Source: Sediminibacillus dalangtanensis
GTDB taxonomy: Bacteria; Bacillota; Bacilli; Bacillales; Amphibacillaceae
DNA length: 64,000 bases
Assembly (NCBI RefSeq): GCF_017792025.1
Contig: NZ_CP046956.1
Coordinates: forward strand, 3,348,001 to 3,412,000
Reading direction: 5' to 3'
Shown in pieces: positions 39,195 to 47,560 of the stretch. Every line of letters begins with the position of its first letter. The first letter of the stretch is position 1. The position numbers and the translations under genes are program-made. The notes below the pieces were generated by a model, which saw only the letters and a list, made by a program, of their open reading frames with translations, made no database searches and had not been told where the DNA came from.

Positions 39195-40205
39195 TTATTT
39201 ATATAATCCGAAGCTTGCCAGCCAAGCGACAAATACTCGCGGCACACCATTCAAGAATCTGGAATAAAGGACAGATGGCACCCCGACTTCGATTGTTTTC
39301 GTTTCTGCTTCTGCCAGACCTAATCCAACAGGAATGAAGTCTGCGGCGTTTTGCGTATTGATCGCAAATAGTGCCGGAAGTGCAAGGTTTGGAGGAATGT
39401 TGCCTTTGCCGATTTCCACTCCGATCAGCGTACCTAGTACTTGTCCGATAACTCCTCCAGGCCCTAGTAATGGACTTAAGAAGGGCAAGGAACAAATAAA
39501 GCCGATGGCCATCAGTCCCCAAATATTTCCGGCAAGCGGAGACATGACATTTGCGAACAAGTCGCCGATGCCAGAGCCTTGAATGATGCCGATCAGTAAT
39601 GCCACAAATCCCATAAATGGAATGACCGTATGCAGCATCGTTTCCACAGCATCGCGGGAAGCCTGATAGAAGGTGTTGATAACTTTCCCTGCTGCTAATC
39701 CGATTCTGGTAAGAATACTCTTATTTTCTTGTTCCGCGCGTGTTTCCATGATTTTTTTGTCTCTTGAATAGGTCGCTTGTTGTTCTGGCTGTTTCTCCTC
39801 TGCTTGTGTCTCTTTTACGGAAGTACTTTCACTTTCTGTACCAGCCACGGACACTTGATCAACGTCTACGTTGGATACATAGATGTCTTCTGTTATATAT
39901 TGGCGCAAAGGGCCGCTTTTACCGGTAGCCATGATATTGATCGTTGGGATGCCTTTTTGCGGATAAATGCCACAACGTAACGTTCCGCCGCAATCAATGA
40001 CTGCCGCCATGATTTCCTCTTCCGGTACCGACGTTTCAAAACCATTTACAGGTGTTGCCCCGGTGATATCACATATTTTATCTACAATGGCAGGCTTATG
40101 GCCGCCTGTCACATACATCAGTTTGTCCCGTTTACCATCGACACCGATTGTCAACGGGCCGCCGAAACCACCCGAACCCTTAACGATTTTCGCTCTTTCA
40201 GCCAT
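39195..40205 (-). CDS. srlE: PTS glucitol/sorbitol enzyme IIBC component
   Basis: 336 aa from the ATG at 40205, preceded by GAGGTGG. N-terminal IIB half: KGSGGFGGPLTIG; a phospho-Cys is expected in the IIB domain (ALVDCGGTLRCGIYPQKG-type segment; the visible motif is VIDCGGTLRCGIYP). After a charged linker (residues about 140-170), the membrane part begins: VETMLHTVIPFMGFVALLIG, GNIWGLMAIGFICSLPFLSP. This is GutE/SrlE, which together with SrlA forms the sorbitol channel and phosphorylates the incoming sugar. 11 bp after srlA. Confidence 0.95.
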   Translation of the reverse strand: MAERAKIVKGSGGFGGPLTIGVDGKRDKLMYVTGGHKPAIVDKICDITGATPVNGFETSVPEEEIMAAVIDCGGTLRCGIYPQKGIPTINIMATGKSGPLRQYITEDIYVSNVDVDQVSVAGTESESTSVKETQAEEKQPEQQATYSRDKKIMETRAEQENKSILTRIGLAAGKVINTFYQASRDAVETMLHTVIPFMGFVALLIGIIQGSGIGDLFANVMSPLAGNIWGLMAIGFICSLPFLSPLLGPGGVIGQVLGTLIGVEIGKGNIPPNLALPALFAINTQNAADFIPVGLGLAEAETKTIEVGVPSVLYSRFLNGVPRVFVAWLASFGLYK

Positions 40206-40215
40206 GCTGTCCACC

Positions 40216-40767
40216 TCAACCTTCTACTTTTACTTCTTTGCTCAATTTCACGTTTTGTTGTTTCTCTATATAACTCGTTGTGAAGTCCGTAACCCAACCA
40301 CCGATGAAGTTCATCACCAAACCGACCAATAAGTAACGGACGGCCAGATCTGTCATCGGCAGCCCCAGCTCCTGGATACCTTGTGCAATGCCCAAATAGA
40401 TAAATAATTCCGCCGGGTTTATATGTGGAAAAATCCCGTTACTTGTATGGGCAAACTGTGCCGCGGAAGCAAAGTAACTCGGTTTATATCTCTCTGGCAA
40501 GAATCTGCCTAAAGAGTGGACCATAGGATTCGCCAGCATGAAGGACCCCAGGAATGGTAACACCAAATACCTTAAAAACGGATTTTTGGCTGATTTTTGT
40601 GCAATAACATTGATTCTCTCCTCGCCTATCAATTGAATGATGGTATTCATAGCAATCAACAACATTAGTACAAGCGGTACAATCGATGTCATCCAATCGA
40701 TAAACGTATCGGCACCTGTTTGGAACAAGTTGATAAATCCTTCTGCAAATTTAACGATGTAGTCCAT
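40216..40767 (-). CDS. srlA: PTS glucitol/sorbitol enzyme IIC component
   Basis: 183 aa, a membrane protein of the GutA/SrlA type: DYIVKFAEGFINLFQTGADTFIDWMTSIVP, FLGSFMLANPMVHSLGRFLPERYKPSYFAS, and HINPAELFIYLGIAQGI. Family length is about 185 aa. Its ATG lies 8 nt after AAAGGGG and within the end of srlM (17-bp overlap), so translation is probably coupled. It forms the sugar pore together with SrlE. Confidence 0.95.
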   Translation of the reverse strand: MDYIVKFAEGFINLFQTGADTFIDWMTSIVPLVLMLLIAMNTIIQLIGEERINVIAQKSAKNPFLRYLVLPFLGSFMLANPMVHSLGRFLPERYKPSYFASAAQFAHTSNGIFPHINPAELFIYLGIAQGIQELGLPMTDLAVRYLLVGLVMNFIGGWVTDFTTSYIEKQQNVKLSKEVKVEG

Positions 40768-41221
40768 GCTTTAGACCCCTTTCTTTTTTAAACATTCCGT
40801 TTACTTTCCGTACAGCTTTCATCATCGGTGAAGGAATTTGGGCAATTTCTCCGCCATTTTGAATGACATGGAAAGTGTTTTGCGCATCTAAAACCGCTTT
40901 TCCCAGCAACTTGTTGTAATCCTCCAGATCACTGGCATTAACTTTTTGCAACTTCTTTCCTTCTAAACCTTTGAGCGGTTTGAATTTAGAGAATACGGTC
41001 ACACCTTGCATGTATCGCGCATCTTCAATCTCGTTTTTATTGTTTAGCTGAAGTAACACCAGCGTTCCAGATTTAACGATAGCCGGACGTCTTCCAATGG
41101 CGACACGGCCCTTTTCCCGCAGTTGGATATAGTTTTTGGTGAAATTTTTGATCTGGAGCAGACCTAGTAAATACTGAACGACAAAGCCTATAGCAGCAAA
41201 GATAATCAACATGATAAACAT
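40751..41221 (-). CDS. srlM: GutM/SrlM-type glucitol operon activator
   Basis: 156 aa with one N-terminal membrane helix (LIIFAAIGFVVQYLLGLLQI) and a cytoplasmic domain containing GRVAIGRRPAIVKSGTLVLL, matching the GutM family. In enterics GutM activates the glucitol operon; its mode of action is not well known. It starts 3 bp after the PRD regulator and overlaps srlA. Ribosome site AGGGAA lies in the end of the regulator gene. Confidence 0.92.
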   Translation of the reverse strand: MFIMLIIFAAIGFVVQYLLGLLQIKNFTKNYIQLREKGRVAIGRRPAIVKSGTLVLLQLNNKNEIEDARYMQGVTVFSKFKPLKGLEGKKLQKVNASDLEDYNKLLGKAVLDAQNTFHVIQNGGEIAQIPSPMMKAVRKVNGMFKKERGLKHGLHR

Positions 41222-41224
41222 GGG

Positions 41225-43108
41225 CTATTCCCTCATTTCCTGGTTTAATAGTCGTGACAAATCCGTAAAGGTTGTCTTAGCATTGATTTTGTTCAAAATA
41301 TAGTGATTTGTCGTGATCGCCAACACTTCTTCATAAATCCGGATGAGCATTGCCTCATTCACGTTCTCCTCGGAAGATGCGATAAGCACGACCAATCTGA
41401 CATTTTCATGATCTTCAAGCGGCTCGTCCAAGACACCAACCTTGATAAAAATACCGTCTTGCTTATGACTGGCATGCGGGAAACCAAGTTGACCGTTGAT
41501 CGTAGATTTTTTGTTTTCCCTTTCAATCAAACTCTTTTTAAAATCTTCGTCTACTTTTCCTTCATTGTATAGCTCATCAGCCAGTCGACAAATGATATCT
41601 TGATATGTTTGCCGGCCCTGAAAGTGGTAAAAATCAGAATGATCGAGGAAATCCACCAAAACACTGCGGTTGAACAATTTTTTATTACTTACATCCTTAT
41701 AAATCAAGAACTGTTCTATTTTCAATTTAAGCAGCTGCTGATCAAAAACATCCTCGATGTATATGACTTTGTTGAACATTCTGTTTGTTTTGATCGTTGA
41801 GATGACTAAATCAAATGGATGAATGCTTTCTTCGGTAAACTCGGATTCATCAATGACCACCACGTTGATTTGGGTGCCGAACACTTTGCGCAAGTTCATG
41901 GTTAACAACTTGGTCGTACTCAATCCTTGATTTGTCAAAATCGCAATGTCATGTAATTCATTCATCTGCTGCTCAAGTTGTTCCAAGTACACACTGAAAT
42001 ATATCGTTAGAAATCCCAGTTCCTTTTCCGGCATTCCCAATCCAGTCACGCGTGTAATGCTTTCTCCCAACACTGTAGACAATTCATAAGCAAAGGGAAA
42101 TCGCTGCTGCATGTCATACGCCAGTTCATTATTTAATTTGATACGGAAAATCAATCGATTGATTAAATGCTTAATGTGTAAGCGAATGTCCTTCGTGAAT
42201 AGCTCCTCATCGATTTTAAGCCCGTAAAACCGTTCTACATCCCGGATTGTTTGATCGATGATTTTTTGAATAAGGCTTTCATCTTGTTGCGTCAATAATT
42301 CATCCAGTAGCGAAGCCCTGCGTCCCATCAATTGCACAACGATTAAGATAATCTCTTTTCCTGCATTCGCCTCTGGGAACACTTTTTCTATATACCCTTT
42401 TATAAAATCCAATGCCATGTACTCTTCCGAATGAAAAATATGTGCATCTAAATCGACTGTGCCACTTATAAAACAATGTTGCTCCATTCGTTGCATGGTC
42501 ACTTTGAGCGCCAAAATCAACCGTTCCAATGACTGTTCATCCAGTTTCCAATCTTGTTGCAATTGATCGAGACCTGAAACCAAATTCTGCGGTATTTCAT
42601 ATTCGATAAATTCGGAAGGAAATTGTTCAATCGCCAACTTGCGTATTTCAAACTCAGAGCCTTCCAATATCAAGCCTACATTTGGCGTACCTGTGATCTG
42701 TACGTGTGATGTCTCGATATCCTCTTTCAACTCCCGCAGAATTTTACTGACCAGTGTCTTGCTCAAAAACAACCTATCCGCCATGTCATCCAGGGTCGTT
42801 TGCTTGTGGATAGATAATTGATAAAAAAGCTCGTCTTTTCTTTGCTGATTCGCTCTGTCATGTTCCTGGCATTCATCTTTTAATAAATCCAGTTTGTCGA
42901 AAAATACCGGTTGCTCCTTGATTGCCAGGGATAACTTTTGATGCTGTTTGGTGATGACCGCGGCATCTTGAAAGTCGCTGTTGATTTGTCTTATATAATT
43001 CACGATCGTTTTTTCTGTAAGATTTAATTGATAGGACAACTTTTCTATTTCAATCTCTTCATGCATGAGAGACTCTATCATCTTTAGGTGTTTTTCATTA
43101 AGTTGCAT
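41225..43108 (-). CDS. PRD-containing transcriptional regulator of the sorbitol operon (MtlR-like)
   Basis: 627 aa from the ATG at 43108 with GGGGAGAGG upstream. Domain order: N-terminal helix-turn-helices (YQLNLTEKTIVNYIRQI; DMADRLFLSKTLVSKILREL), two PRDs, a IIB-Gat-like domain (AILTNQGLSTTKLLTMNLRKVFG) and a C-terminal IIA of the mannitol/fructose type with the His motif LGFPHASHKQDG. Such regulators are phosphorylated by HPr and by the cognate PTS, linking activation to sorbitol transport. Second gene of the operon, 22 bp after srlD. Confidence 0.92.
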   Translation of the reverse strand: MQLNEKHLKMIESLMHEEIEIEKLSYQLNLTEKTIVNYIRQINSDFQDAAVITKQHQKLSLAIKEQPVFFDKLDLLKDECQEHDRANQQRKDELFYQLSIHKQTTLDDMADRLFLSKTLVSKILRELKEDIETSHVQITGTPNVGLILEGSEFEIRKLAIEQFPSEFIEYEIPQNLVSGLDQLQQDWKLDEQSLERLILALKVTMQRMEQHCFISGTVDLDAHIFHSEEYMALDFIKGYIEKVFPEANAGKEIILIVVQLMGRRASLLDELLTQQDESLIQKIIDQTIRDVERFYGLKIDEELFTKDIRLHIKHLINRLIFRIKLNNELAYDMQQRFPFAYELSTVLGESITRVTGLGMPEKELGFLTIYFSVYLEQLEQQMNELHDIAILTNQGLSTTKLLTMNLRKVFGTQINVVVIDESEFTEESIHPFDLVISTIKTNRMFNKVIYIEDVFDQQLLKLKIEQFLIYKDVSNKKLFNRSVLVDFLDHSDFYHFQGRQTYQDIICRLADELYNEGKVDEDFKKSLIERENKKSTINGQLGFPHASHKQDGIFIKVGVLDEPLEDHENVRLVVLIASSEENVNEAMLIRIYEEVLAITTNHYILNKINAKTTFTDLSRLLNQEMRE

Positions 43109-43130
43109 GACCTCTCCCCTATCTATGGAA

Positions 43131-43925
43131 TCAGCCTCTAGACTTACCACCTGAAATGTTAACTGTGGTCCCTGTTATATAACTTGCTTTATCAGAACTT
43201 AAATAACAAACCAGGTCAGCAATCTCCGTCAATTTGCCTACCCTGCCCAATGGAATCGATTTAGAATAATCGCCATTTAACCGATCGACAGTCGTATTTC
43301 TGCTGTAAGCAAGAGCTTCCTCATATTGTGGTGTACGCAATCCTGTTTCTTCAAGGATGCCAGGCGCGATAGCTACAACGTTTACATTGTGCTTACCAAG
43401 TTCTTTTGCCCAACTTCTTGTAAAGCCAATCAACGCAGCTTTGGTAGCCGAATAGATACTTTGACCTTCCGAGCCTTCCTGTCCAGCTTCACTCGAAACA
43501 TTAACAATGATACCAGATTTTTGAGAAATGAAGTGTCTTGCTACTGCCTGACTGAGCCAAACAGGCCCCTTTAAATTCACATTGAACATGACATCTAAAT
43601 CTTTTTCATCCATTTCATATTGAGGTTTCTCGCCTTTGATATCTACAAGCAATCTCGGAAGATTAATACCTGCATTGTTGACCAGCACATCGATTTTGCT
43701 TTCTTTTTCCACTACAGTGTCTACCGTTTGTTTTACAGCTGCAGCGTCTGTGACATCCAGTTCCATAAAACGATAATTATCGTGATCCAATGGCTGATCT
43801 TTTAAATCCAAGTTATAGACAATCGAACCATTGTCCAACATGGCGGTGACAATCGCTCTGCCAATTCCAGAGCTTCCTCCTGTCACAATGGCAACTTTTT
43901 CTTCTATTCCTAACCAACTTCCCAT
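43131..43925 (-). CDS. srlD: Sorbitol-6-phosphate 2-dehydrogenase (SDR family)
   Basis: 264 aa from the ATG at 43925; a GTG one codon earlier is also in reach of the AGGAGG site. Short-chain dehydrogenase: nucleotide motif VTGGSSGIGRA, NNAGI, and catalytic Tyr-x3-Lys in IYSATKAALIGF; the C-terminus ends in the SDR motif YITGTTVNISGG. Located first in a sorbitol PTS operon, it most likely oxidises sorbitol-6-phosphate to fructose-6-phosphate. Confidence 0.92.
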   Translation of the reverse strand: MGSWLGIEEKVAIVTGGSSGIGRAIVTAMLDNGSIVYNLDLKDQPLDHDNYRFMELDVTDAAAVKQTVDTVVEKESKIDVLVNNAGINLPRLLVDIKGEKPQYEMDEKDLDVMFNVNLKGPVWLSQAVARHFISQKSGIIVNVSSEAGQEGSEGQSIYSATKAALIGFTRSWAKELGKHNVNVVAIAPGILEETGLRTPQYEEALAYSRNTTVDRLNGDYSKSIPLGRVGKLTEIADLVCYLSSDKASYITGTTVNISGGKSRG

Positions 43926-43965
43926 CACTAATGCCTCCTAAATTTCTTGTTGAGTTCATTCTACA

Positions 43966-43980
43966 AATAAGCGTTTTCAA
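43966..43980 (-). promoter_or_regulatory. cre box of the sorbitol operon
   Basis: On the minus strand TTGAAAACGCTTATT fits the consensus WTGAAARCGYTTWNN at every position. It is 41-55 bp upstream of the srlD start and next to a TAGAAT -10 box, so catabolite repression by CcpA is expected. Confidence 0.8.
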
Positions 43981-44087
43981 AATTAATTCTTACTTTTGTG
44001 GCGATTTTGGAAAAAGGGGGGATTAATTAAATAAAAGAGTTCAAACTAGAACGTCATAGAATACTAAAGCCACTCCTATTAAAAAGC

Positions 44088-44130
44088 AAAGAGCCTTTTA
44101 GAATGAACTATCTAAACTAAACGGCTCTTT
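44088..44130 (-). terminator. Terminator-like hairpin
   Basis: AAAGAGCC (44088-44095) pairs with GGCTCTTT (44123-44130), with an inner stem TTTAGA/TCTAAA. T-rich DNA follows on both sides. It lies downstream of the nuclease-family remnant. Confidence 0.7.
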
Positions 44131-44391
44131 TATTTTCTCCTAATTAAAGTTCCCAGTACATCCCTATCTTAGCTCGATTTAGTAAGTAGTCGATCATTGG
44201 AAGTAATGTGATATCCCTTCCCTTATACTATACCTAGTCTTAAGACTCAATATTTCTTCCACCTTGGGGCAGTCCAATGGTACCATTTTATCTTAATCTA
44301 ACGTCTGGTCCCATTAACATTGTTTCATCGAAGTACACATTCTTTCAAAATCGAAATAATTCCCTCATAGAAGATAGCTTTCCGTGTCCTA

Positions 44392-44767
44392 TGTTAAAGG
44401 TTTTTAACTTATTCGTTTGTAAATAAGCCAAGTGTATTGCCACGGACCCTATAAAAAACATACACAAAGGTTTTCTTGTTCCCATTGCATATAATACCTT
44501 TTTTTAAGCTTAAGCTTGGAACCTACAAAAATCCCAAAACTCGCCAGACCGGTTATTTACATAACCACAATCGCCATCTATTTCTTTTTGGATCTCTTGG
44601 TAAAATCCCTGCCATGGATAACCATACCACTCTTTAAGGCTCTTAGTTCTAAAAGAAGAAACGTTATCTTCCTGGTTTTGCAGATACCGGTAATAATCGA
44701 TGAAGATGGTATGGGTTTTAGCTTCGACACTCATGTCCTGAATGTCTTTACAGAAGGATGAATCCAA
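44392..44767 (-). pseudogene. Remnant of a PD-(D/E)xK-family (PDDEXK_4-like) protein
   Basis: An 85-codon frame from 44767 reads TIFIDYYRYLQNQED, SFRTKSLKEWYGYPWQGFYQ, then DGDCGYVNNRSGEFWDF. A one-base change of frame continues with KRYYMQWEQENLC. This resembles the C-terminal part of the PDDEXK_4-like family (WxGFY, YVxNxSGGFxGFW, then a beta strand ending in KLCF). The N-terminal nuclease core is missing. The identification is from memory of the family and moderately uncertain. It abuts the group II intron remnant. Confidence 0.4.
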
Positions 44768-44784
44768 AAGGATTGCTCTTCCTT

Positions 44785-45066
44785 AAAGATCCAGTCCTTC
44801 CCCTCTACCTCAAGCTAGGAAGTTAACATGACCTCGCCTGACTTCTGCCTGTTCAGTTTTCCATCACTGAACAGGTTGAGAAGGGAGCTTGTGTGCAAAT
44901 TTCCTCTCCGTGTACCCGCCTCATTTACTGTCACTCCCTTTGGCCATTAGGATTTTAGTGTGTATAGCCAGCTCGTCCCAGGGTGCCAGCCTCTCTGAGG
45001 TTCGTTTTCCTCGGGTCGGAGATTTTCCTCTGGCTTCCTATAGATTTCGGGGCGACCCGGGCACAC
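44785..45066 (-). mobile_element. Truncated group IIC intron, OiI1-like
   Basis: Starting at 45066 the minus strand begins GTGTGCCCGG, the 5' boundary of class C group II introns, followed by TCTATAGG, GAGGAAAACGAACC, AAAGGGAGTGACAGTAAATG, GGCAGAAGTCAG and GGGGAAGGACTGGATC, in the same order as in domains I-III of the Oceanobacillus iheyensis intron. The reverse-transcriptase gene and the catalytic domain V are absent. It sits directly after a rho-independent terminator (45074-45100), exactly where class C introns insert. Confidence 0.75.
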
Positions 45067-45073
45067 TATAAAA

Positions 45074-45100
45074 AAAAACTGCACTAAATGTGCAGTTTTT
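45074..45100 (-). terminator. Terminator of the polysaccharide gene cluster, intron target
   Basis: AAAAACTGCA (45074-45083) pairs with TGCAGTTTTT (45091-45100). It ends transcripts from the hydrolase-like gene on the minus strand, and the group IIC remnant begins 8 bp downstream. Confidence 0.85.
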
Positions 45101-45229
45101 TCCCCTTTATTTTGTTGTAAAACCATTAATTTTAACGTTGGATTATTTCATAATTGACTTCCTTGACACGCTCACTGGAATACACTCTGTAATATTGTCT
45201 ATTCCAAATAAGGCCTTATGTAGTTGCAT

Positions 45230-46219
45230 TTATTCTACTACTATTTTATTTGTTGTCGCCGATATCTTAAAACCTTCTTTGTTTATCACAAAAGATCTCA
45301 CCTTATACTGTCCCTTTTTTGCGAACATGACTTCATAGGTCCTGTCTAATGTATAATTTTTAACATCTATTTTTTTGCCGTCTAAGTAAAGATACCATGC
45401 TACTTTGTTATCTTCGCCATCTGTTTCAACCTCAAACGTAACTTTCGTGTTTTGCGGTATATTCCCTTCAACCAGTTTTTTAAATTTGATTAATGGATAA
45501 CCATAAACATTCCTTACTTTTCTTTTTAGAATTTCTGGATAAAAAAGTGCGACATCTTTATGATCACTATAATTCCCTAAATCCAACTCATAATTAAAAT
45601 GAAACTTCTCAAATTGGGTGAGCAATGGTTGTACGTGATTCTGATAGTGAGTTTCACCCTTACCTAAATGAATAAAGATGTTTGGCCTGTTATTCGTTTC
45701 GGAAATCATTACATACATAATGTTATTAAGAAATTTCTTATCCTCTTCATTACTTGAACCTGATAAGAAATCGACAACGTCTATAGAATTAGTTTGGTCA
45801 AGAAGGTAATCTCCTAAGTAATATTGAGGAGAAGCTACAATGATATGGTCAAATCCGTATTTTATACCGTAATACAAGGCAGCATATCCACCTTTACTTG
45901 AACCGCAAGCCATAACATTTTCGATGTTGTTCTCTTTTATAATCCATTGAATTAACTTATATACTGATCTCTCAATCAAAAAATCTCTATTTTGGCACAA
46001 GTAATAGCTAGCACGACTTCCAAAATCATCTAAAATAAAGAGTTTATTACAATCAAAACCCTCTAAGGTAGATATGTAGTTGTATTTTGGAGGTTTGCCA
46101 ATTGGAGAAAATGCAGAAAAAACAATCACTAAATGATTGGTTTTTTTATAAGACTTTTGAAAAAAATATTTGACACTTTTCTCAGCATTAAATATTTTTT
46201 CTCCTTTTAACACTGACAC
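45230..46219 (-). CDS. Alpha/beta-hydrolase-like surface polysaccharide protein (XcbB/CpsF-like)
   Basis: 329 aa, GTG start after GGGGGAAA. No signal peptide. A nucleophile elbow GSSKGGYAAL near residue 108 gives an alpha/beta-hydrolase fold with a probable catalytic Ser; the upstream LVIVFSAFSP and ILDDFGSRASYY fit the same fold, and HYQNHVQP or SDHKDVALFY may supply the His. The last 75 residues (VAWYLYLDGKKI, FAKKGQYKVRSFVINKEG) form a three-Y-like beta domain. Similar proteins occur in capsule loci (XcbB/CpsF group, Asp2-like). Enzymatic role, perhaps polymer acetylation or release, is inferred. Confidence 0.65.
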   Translation of the reverse strand: MSVLKGEKIFNAEKSVKYFFQKSYKKTNHLVIVFSAFSPIGKPPKYNYISTLEGFDCNKLFILDDFGSRASYYLCQNRDFLIERSVYKLIQWIIKENNIENVMACGSSKGGYAALYYGIKYGFDHIIVASPQYYLGDYLLDQTNSIDVVDFLSGSSNEEDKKFLNNIMYVMISETNNRPNIFIHLGKGETHYQNHVQPLLTQFEKFHFNYELDLGNYSDHKDVALFYPEILKRKVRNVYGYPLIKFKKLVEGNIPQNTKVTFEVETDGEDNKVAWYLYLDGKKIDVKNYTLDRTYEVMFAKKGQYKVRSFVINKEGFKISATTNKIVVE

Positions 46220-46466
46220 TTATCTTTCCCCCATTCTAATCCATTTGATAGTCAATAGTACAACGATCGTTGACCAAATATTCACTTAATAATCTGACTT
46301 CATTACGGACATATTTATTAATCATATTAATTTCTAAAAGTCTTGTCCGTTTAGTATTCTATATATCCTGGTAGAAATTTTGCGACATATACTGAATCCA
46401 ATATAATTTTTACTAAATATATAAACGTCCCAATCTGAAGAAAGCTTTTGATATCAATACTCGAAA

Positions 46467-46491
46467 AAAACTGCACGTAAAGTGCAGTTTT
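46467..46491 (-). terminator. Terminator after the LCP gene
   Basis: AAAACTGCAC (46467-46476) pairs with GTGCAGTTTT (46482-46491). It closes the LCP gene transcript and separates it from the hydrolase-like gene. The rest of the 46220-46506 gap is AT-rich and should hold that gene's promoter. Confidence 0.8.
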
Positions 46492-46506
46492 ATCTTTACA
46501 CCATAA

Positions 46507-47427
46507 TTAATTGGGACTAATCATCTCTTTGACCTTAGCAATTTCAGTATCATCAATTACATAATAGTAGATGCCGTCTATTTTCGTTCCTGTACCTTGC
46601 ATTTGATAAGTGTTAATATTTTTTCTGGTATCCCTATAATTAAGCAAGAGGTTCTGCATATCGTCAAAGTCCAGATTGCTAGCCATATTATTTCCTAGCA
46701 CTTGCACGATATCATCTATTTTATTTACAGAGCCTACGGAAGCCCCTTTGTTAACTATTCCTTGAATTACTTTCCTTTGTCGTTCATTACGTCCGAAATC
46801 ACCATTTGGATCCTGTTTACGCATTCTAACGTAATCTAACGTTTCCTCTTCACTTAACTCAATTTCTCCGAGAGGATAATGGTACCCATTGCGAGTGAAC
46901 TCTAATTCATTTTCTACGGTGATTCCTCCAACCGCACCGACTAATTCTGTCAAACCTTCCATATTCAAGCGAACATAGTAATCTAACTCAATCCCAAGAA
47001 AGTTTTCAACAGTGTTAACCGACATATCTACGCCTCCAAAAGCATAGGCATGATTAATCTTATCTTGGGTTCCTTTACCAACTATTTCTGTTCTTGTATC
47101 TCTTGGAATACTTACAAGTTCCATACTATCTTTCTTTGGATCTAGTGATAGCACCATCATTGCATCCGAGCGGCCTACATCGTTTTCTCTTTCATCCACC
47201 CCAAGCAATAATATGTTAAGTGGTTCCTGATCTTTTACTTTCTTCTTACCAACCGTTGTATCAATAGAATCAATTGGCTGGGTGATTTTATTTGCAACGG
47301 TTTGTTTTGTATTATGATAAATAGAATAAACAAAAGCCCCCGTGCCTGCCACTAGTAGTATAACAAAAGTCAACAAGATCTTAACCCATAATCTTCTGGG
47401 CTTTTTCTTATATTCAGAACGTTTCAT
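46507..47427 (-). CDS. LytR-CpsA-Psr (LCP) family glycopolymer ligase
   Basis: 306 aa from the ATG at 47427 (GAGGA upstream). Basic start, one membrane helix (ILLTFVILLVAGTGAFVYSIYH), then the extracellular LCP domain: NILLLGVDERENDVGRSDAMMVLSLDPKKDSMELVSIPRDT is its core, followed by KINHAYAFGG and YVRMRKQDPNGDFGRNERQR with the conserved Arg and Asp residues that bind the lipid pyrophosphate. LCP proteins move wall polymers from undecaprenyl carriers to peptidoglycan, the expected final step for the polymer made by this cluster. Confidence 0.95.
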   Translation of the reverse strand: MKRSEYKKKPRRLWVKILLTFVILLVAGTGAFVYSIYHNTKQTVANKITQPIDSIDTTVGKKKVKDQEPLNILLLGVDERENDVGRSDAMMVLSLDPKKDSMELVSIPRDTRTEIVGKGTQDKINHAYAFGGVDMSVNTVENFLGIELDYYVRLNMEGLTELVGAVGGITVENELEFTRNGYHYPLGEIELSEEETLDYVRMRKQDPNGDFGRNERQRKVIQGIVNKGASVGSVNKIDDIVQVLGNNMASNLDFDDMQNLLLNYRDTRKNINTYQMQGTGTKIDGIYYYVIDDTEIAKVKEMISPN

Positions 47428-47560
47428 TATTAACATCTTCCTCTTTCCATTTTTAACTTACTCACAGGCTTACACTTAAGACGTTATTACCTGATAACAG
47501 TATATCAATACAAAGCCAAAGTGCCTACACCAAAAAGTGAATTACACAAAAAAACTAAAT

